Below, one piece after another: positions 58,502 to 64,000 of a DNA stretch of 64,000 nucleotides. The translations under genes were made by a program, and so were the position numbers. The DNA lies in assembly GCA_032871835.1 (NCBI GenBank), contig CM065303.1:57078597-57142596 (forward strand), in the 5' to 3' direction. The notes under the pieces are model-generated. The model was not told the origin of the DNA, searched no databases, and was given only the letters and a program-made list of their open reading frames with translations. The DNA comes from Dipteronia dyeriana. Taxonomy: Eukaryota > Streptophyta > Magnoliopsida > Sapindales > Sapindaceae. How positions within the stretch are numbered: the stretch's first letter is position 1; each line of letters starts with the position of its first letter.

Positions 58502-59713
58502 CTTGGTTGGAAATGAACCCATTTGGGGAGCTCAAGCAAAGATAACGAACTAGCATGATTTGCTATAAGCAAAAAGTTGATTAATTTTATGCTCTTTTGA
58601 TAATTGCTTGAGATTCTTGGTTGCACATATATGCTTATATGTTTTTTTAATAAGTGTGCAACATTGCTTTACTTGCAATCCATGTCATATTTATGTTCAA
58701 ACGTGTATTTTTGGACTAGGAGATTTAATTGGGAAAGTACATTTGAATGACCTATAATTTACCTACATGACATGTGAACTTGTTAATTTTGACATGCTTA
58801 AAATGATATGCATGAAATGAGTTTGATTACTTTAAATGCAAATGTGTGTGAGTGTAAATGAGAAGACTAATCCATAAGGATCTTGTATCCATGCAATTAA
58901 TAAGGATTTTATATCCTAATTAGTCTTCTCTCTTTTCTTAATGGTGAAACAAGACTATTATCATACAGATAATTATCCGAAAAAATCTAATAGGATCTCT
59001 TGGTCCAATGTTTTGATTTGCCTTTAAAGATTGACATAGTTGCTTTATTTTCAAAATTTTGAAACTATATCTTGTTTGCTTATGACAAATGGGTACAAAT
59101 TGGTTTAAATTCTTTTGGAAACCCTTTTGATGTTTGTTTTGCCAAATACCACTTGTTTTGGATTTGAATGCAACATGTCATGCTTGCAAAACAACAATTT
59201 CATATATTTTCTTTAAATAAAACTCCTTGAATCTCTCTCAATTGCTTATGTTGCATAAAGTTTGTTTATATGATTATGCATCGTAATTGTGCTAATAACT
59301 CTCTTTGCTAAAGCAACCCGATTGGGAGAGCTTCTTTGCCTATCTCTTGACAAAAAGGGGAGAAATGTTGAGAACTATAGGGAGAGCATTGGTTATGCTT
59401 TGGGGGAGATATCATTTGAGAGAGAGTAACCCATTTGGAGGGAGCATTGAACATGCATTTGTTTTTATTGGTTTATTACGTGCAATTGCTTTTTATATTT
59501 GTTCACCTCACTTGCACTTGTTCTTGGAAAGTGCTTTCTAGCTATTGTGTGTAGTTATGATGATCTACGGAGAGATTGAAAACTTTAAAGACTTAGATTC
59601 TTAGGTATCTCTTATTGCAACGTAGAATTACTTATTGACCAATAGCATCGTGTGTAGCCAAATGGGGAGATTTAAAGTGGTTGTTTTGTCATGAAATAGC
59701 CAAAGAGAGAGAT
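58502..59713 (+). other. Non-coding 3' internal region of element A
   Basis: Aligns with 52790-54001 of element B (CATTTGGGGAGCTCAAGCAAAGA and GACAAAAAGGGGAGAA phrases), showing that A and B share a non-coding spacer before the 3' LTR. Confidence 0.75.
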
Positions 59714-62023
59714 TGTAAGGACCTCAATTTTATGATTGGCTTATTTCATGACAAACCACTCTACATTGGGGATGATTGTGTATCAGGTAGCTTAAGTCTT
59801 CATTGGCAAGCTTCTAAGCATCTCCATGACTCCAAGAGTAAAATGTATATTCATTTGACTGTGCCTCTTGAAGAGTTTCGGTGCACACACACACACACAC
59901 TTCATGTATGATTTGATTCATCTTGCATTTGTGTTGTCTATTGTTTATATGTGTGCATCATCTCACACGTTGTACGCACTCTTACTTGCATTTGTATCAA
60001 CATGCATTTTTTGTCCTATTGCTTATGTATGCATCCTTACTAACAATCACACAAGCACTTCAATCTTAGTCTTAAGTGTGGTTGTTGTGTGCTTTATTCG
60101 TTTTCTGTTGTTTGATCAGAAACATCCATGCTTGCACGATGGTGTGCTTGTCCTAGCGTGTTGAGTGACCATTTGAGTAGGTCTCATTCTTTTTTTGGTT
60201 TGGTTATATGGAGTAAGGTGTCTAGTTTCAAAAGAATGTATTTCAATGATTTAAATGTTTTTCAAAACTGACATTTGTATGATCTTGTAACCATATATTT
60301 GTATGCAATGCTTCAAAATAAGTTTTGAAAATTTCTGTACAAACTACACATTCATACCTTTCCAACGGTATATTATTCGTAATATTTCATGACCGTTTGG
60401 ATTGGTTTTGAAATCTTCAAAGTGACCACAAAAATAGAGCAATTTTGTTGTTGTCCGTTTCTAACATTTGGTCACTCAAATGACCATAACTTTTTATACA
60501 GACATCCAAATCATATTTTTTGAATTGAAGTAGAAAGTAGACTTCCATACATTTCCAGCAGTATAGTATATTAAATGTTTGGATGTTGTTTGATCATGTT
60601 TTGGGTCACTCAAAGCTCAAGATGTTGAGCTGTCAGGCGTGTACCGCGATCTAGACCGATTTTGGTGCACAAGCCTAGCCAACGGTCAAGGTAGTGGTCT
60701 TTTCTTGCCATGCTGCCTGGACAACTGCCTGGACAATTGCCTAGACACTTGCCTGGCTAACAGTATGTCCAGCGGTCATGACGAGACTTCGTTTCCCAAG
60801 TTTAAAATGATGCCATTTTTTCTAGGGCTTATATATATATGTTCTCATCTTCTTCCTTGTCTCTTTAAAGCTTAAAGAACATATTTTTAGAGTAAGAGAA
60901 CCTTTATTAGAGAAAGAAAGCTTCAAGCTTTGTGTTCGAATCTCCAAACCCCAATCCATCTTCATCTTGCATTTCAATCATCTTCTAAAGCATGAGTTTT
61001 TATTGATTGGTAAGTAGAACCTCCATTATTGTTCATTCGTTGTTCTAGCTTACCAAGACATGTCATTTATTGCTTAGGTTAGTAAATCTTCATATTTATT
61101 GTTTGTCTTTTGAAGTTAGACATGTTTGGAATTTGTATTGTGATAGCTTGCATTATTAAGTCATTTATGCCTAAATAGCTAATCCATGAATGTTCATGTA
61201 TACATAATTGATGATTAGGTTGACTTTGTACATCTAGTCTAGTTTATGAACATTTATGTGGATGCCTCATTGATTGCAATTATCGATTGCAAAATATTGC
61301 CCTTAATTATATGTTGTGACAACTTGTGTTGGTTGGACTTTTATTGACAATTGGTTGCTAGAATCCTTTTGCATCTAATTGAGTCCTTATGTATAGCATG
61401 TAAGCATTATTTGATAACTGGGTTATTGTATTGCATTATCTACACCTAGTTAAACATTGTATGTTTGGTCTAACATATTTTGCATTGAGCATTCATTGAT
61501 TGTTCACTTAGACCATATACTCTTCATAGAGTCAAAGTCTTGTGGCTTCTAGGTGAAGTTGCACAAGCAAGTCAAGTCTTGCAACCAAGGGTAGGTTGGC
61601 AAGCAATTGGTTGGGTGCCACTGTAAAAGGCCTGAGGGGTAGAGTAGGAGGTGCTCACGCCAAGAGTAGTGGATCAGGGGATATCACTAGGGACTGAACC
61701 AAGAGTGGTGAGTGGTGAGTGGTAGTGGCTTTAACCCTAGGTTGTCAAGAGTGAGAGTCCGAGTATAACTTGAGGTTGTAACCTTTTATTCTTGTAGTGG
61801 ATTTCTTTGATCGTGTGTGGCTAGCAGAATAGCTCGTGCTTTTTCCCATTTGGAGGGTTTTTACGTATACATCTTGCGTTATTTATATTTTCGCACATTA
61901 AACTTGATGTTGTGGGTGAATTTTGAATATTGACTAATCAATAAAAATTGGTAATTGACTTGATTAAAACCTATTCACCCCCCTCTAGATTTATAGACAT
62001 ACACACTTTAAGGGTTAATTTCA
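59714..62023 (+). repeat. 3' LTR of element A
   Basis: 2310 bp, TGTAAGGACCTCAA...GTTAATTTCA. It contains an (AC)n tract at 59884-59900 and a GCCTGGACAA(C/T)TGCCT repeat at 60713-60760. It serves as the empty-site control for element B. Confidence 0.93.
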
Positions 62024-63400
62024 ACTGCCTTGGCAACTCCTTCTTATGGAATGGAAAGACTCCAATTTCATATGCGTACTAATGCAAATACCGAGGGACA
62101 ACCCATACACAAAAGTGCCTGCACCCTATCGATATGTGAGTAGTTTAGTTTTTATGTGTCTTGTGAAGTATGAATCCACATTTGTCGTAGGTAGTTCGTT
62201 ATATAGCATTACTGTTGGCCTTATACGTGCACATTGACCAAGTTAATAAGCTAGTGTCTATGATATCTGGGATGATCAAATTGCTTATTAAGGGACAATA
62301 TGATCAAGTCGTGAAGAACAAACGAACGGGTGGTGTGGTACGTTCAGTTAGTTTTTTCATTTATGTTAATTTACGACTTGAATTCATCGTGTTATCCAAA
62401 TAAGTTTGTTGGTATTGTTTACAGAACAAATTAGGGGAGACTTTGATCAAACCAGTGGATGAAATAGATGGAATGTTTGAGTCCTCATCAAGTCAGATCC
62501 TTTTGATAGGGTTAGCGAGGGCAACAGTTCCGGTTATTCAAAAAATGATGATGACACTGATATTGGAGAACGAAAACAACACGAGTTTCCTGTTGAAGAG
62601 AGTCTAAATGAACGGATTGATAATTCCTCTTCCGTTAAGGAAGGTATACATACGTCAGGATTGATGTATGACGATACAAGTTTTACGTTATAGGGTTTCG
62701 TGGACTCAATGAGAGAGGAAGATTCAAGTCAAGTGAGAAATGGAAAGTTGACTGGAAACAATTGCCAGAGCAAAACAATTGAATGTGCGTTTTGTTTTAC
62801 ATTACCAAAAGGACCAAAAAAAAAAGACACATGAAAGGAAAACCAGTGAGACTATTTTATACTGTTTGAAAAATCTTGCTCTCGTTTTCCTACCCATATA
62901 TTTCCTTTGTACACTAATAGAGTCTACTTAGATTTCATTTTTTCCAATAATTTGGAACTTAAAATGTCCCGTGTATTTGTTGATATATTGTTTTTCTTAT
63001 GAAGTCATGAGGGATTGTTGAACTCAGAAATTGGAGTGATATATTGTTTCCAATCTGAGTAATTCCCCTGACACGACATGTAATGTTGCTATATTATAAT
63101 ATATTATGTAGGCAAAGATGCTGTTGTGGAGGAACAATAGACTGAGGGTACAATAGATGTCAGTCTGGGGATACAGGTAGAAGACATGGCCGGAGACTTT
63201 GATAAAACCCTTCAGAAAGATGTTGATGCCCCCATGTTGTAGGTAGCTCCTTTTCCGGTTGGTGCATTAGATGAGAAGCTGAAGAAAGCCCCCAAAATAT
63301 AAAATACCAAAGGTAGAAATAGAGCTCAAACAAATTCTACGAATCTAGGTCAACCACCAAGGAAGTTAAGTAGACTTTAAGCAAAGTTATGTGATCAAAC
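62024..63400 (+). pseudogene. Unknown multi-exon gene of repeat C2, 3' part
   Basis: Immediately after element A the frame continues WQLLLMEWKDSNF...VPAPYRYV to a GTGAGT donor at 62136. A second exon at about 62215-62335 reads YVHIDQVNKLVSMISGMIKL and a third starts near 62425 (NKLGETLIKPVDEIDGMFES). Acidic sequence and then a basic tail (GRNRAQTN, PPRKL) near 63310-63375 end it. Several stops are present. No family recognised. It is the continuation of 47451-47921. Confidence 0.5.
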
Positions 63401-63409
63401 TTCGTTTTT

Positions 63410-64000
63410 TTATTTTTATTTTTTTTAATCTAATCGGGATTTATTTTAGTAAGAAATGATGTTGCGTAATATTTAAAGGTTTAAAAAATATTTAGTGATT
63501 CTATTTTTGCTTATGTCATATTGAACATCAACATTTTTTTATGTTCATTATGACATCAACCTTGCTTATATATATAGATACGACAAATATTGATCACACT
63601 CTTAGACTTTGTAGCACAATATGTCTTTGCCTGTCTATTGTTTTGTAATTTAGATCACCCAAATTTTGATGTGACTACTATCTATAACCAAGAAGCACAA
63701 TATCGTTTAATCGATGAGTAATATAAGCCTTGATTTTTTATTTATTTATCTTTTCAAAGAAGTGGAGCATTAGTGGAAAGACAACTATCACTTAATTAAT
63801 TTTCTTAATCTTGTAAATTTGACATATCATTGTCATGCATTGGGCAAGTTTATGTTTATAGGGGTAACAAGTGAAAAGCCCTTGTTTGCATAATTTTTTT
63901 TTAAAAAATCAAAAACCTTTACCTAGGAACACTTAATCTAACACTAATATAAATCTTCAATGTTTTATTTATCTTCTGAAAGAAGTGCATCGTTAGTGGA
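63410..64000. other. AT-rich window end with a partial direct repeat
   Basis: TTTATTTATCTT(T/C)T(C/G)AAAGAAGTG at about 63743 recurs at about 63966 with GCATT/GCATC...TTAGTGGA. The second copy runs off the window. No gene. Confidence 0.5.

Larger units (their letters stand above)
47922..62023 (+). mobile_element. Non-autonomous copia (SIRE-like) retroelement A
   Basis: A 14.1-kb span holds two LTRs (about 2.31 kb each without the nested element), a primer site and a gag-derived frame, but no protease, integrase, reverse transcriptase or RNase H. The 5-bp flanks TCTGC (47917-47921) and ACTGC (62024-62028) match at 4 of 5 bases. It interrupts the unknown C2 gene in frame. Its 5' LTR contains element B. 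Confidence 0.9.
37030..63400. mobile_element. Old unclassified repeat, copy C2, disrupted by nested elements
   Basis: The remaining pieces are 37030-37210, 46262-47921 and 62024-about 63400. The first two align with C1. The later pieces carry plus-strand exons of an unknown gene. Insertions by a MULE (37211-46261) and by retroelement A (47922-62023) account for the gaps. Outer limits are approximate. Confidence 0.5.

Overview
The window is nuclear DNA of a flowering plant, very probably a eudicot. It is AT-rich and has low gene density. Its two host genes have plant-type introns. One encodes a KNOX protein without a homeodomain (KNATM type), a class described from eudicots. The rest is a graveyard of plant transposable elements: Ty1/copia, probable Ty3/gypsy, LINE, SINE-like, hAT, Mutator/FAR1 and Tourist-like. 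There is no sign of bacterial, organellar or viral replicon sequence.

Layout, left to right. Positions 1-5454 hold a minus-strand copia gag-pol remnant, cut by the window edge, that lies directly against a decayed hAT transposase. Positions 5648-9902 hold a LINE RNase H scrap and a two-LTR element whose 5' LTR contains a hAT-type MITE with a perfect 8-bp target duplication. Positions 10219-11623 (minus) are the intact KNATM-type gene. Positions 11.7-19.6 kb contain small non-autonomous elements: a TIR element, a SINE-like insert, two Tourist-like elements, a hAT MITE related to the hAT at the left, and a solo LTR. Positions 21171-24448 (plus) are an intact three-exon class II trehalose-6-phosphate synthase gene (TPS6 type, 852 aa), with an upstream regulatory region and a probable intron in the 5' leader.

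Positions 25.3-36.9 kb hold a LINE 3' end, an LTR-like repeat, a broken FAR1-related transposase pseudogene, and an old unclassified repeat (copy C1) with tandem arrays. Positions about 37.0-63.4 kb are a deeply nested region. A second copy of the old repeat (C2) was hit by a Mutator-like element at 37211-46261, which itself later received two LTR retrotransposons now reduced to solo LTRs. It was also hit by a 14.1-kb non-autonomous copia element (A, 47922-62023), whose 5' LTR was in turn split by a related element (B, 48697-55453). Target duplications support nearly every layer.

The two host genes are unrelated in function: a transcriptional co-regulator of leaf and meristem patterning, and a trehalose-6-phosphate signalling protein. 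The most noteworthy structures are the Mutator-like element, which carries a DUF1985-type gene on the opposite strand and paired arrays of self-palindromic 16-bp units, and the unknown multi-exon gene split by element A. All calls were made by reading the sequence; no database search was possible.
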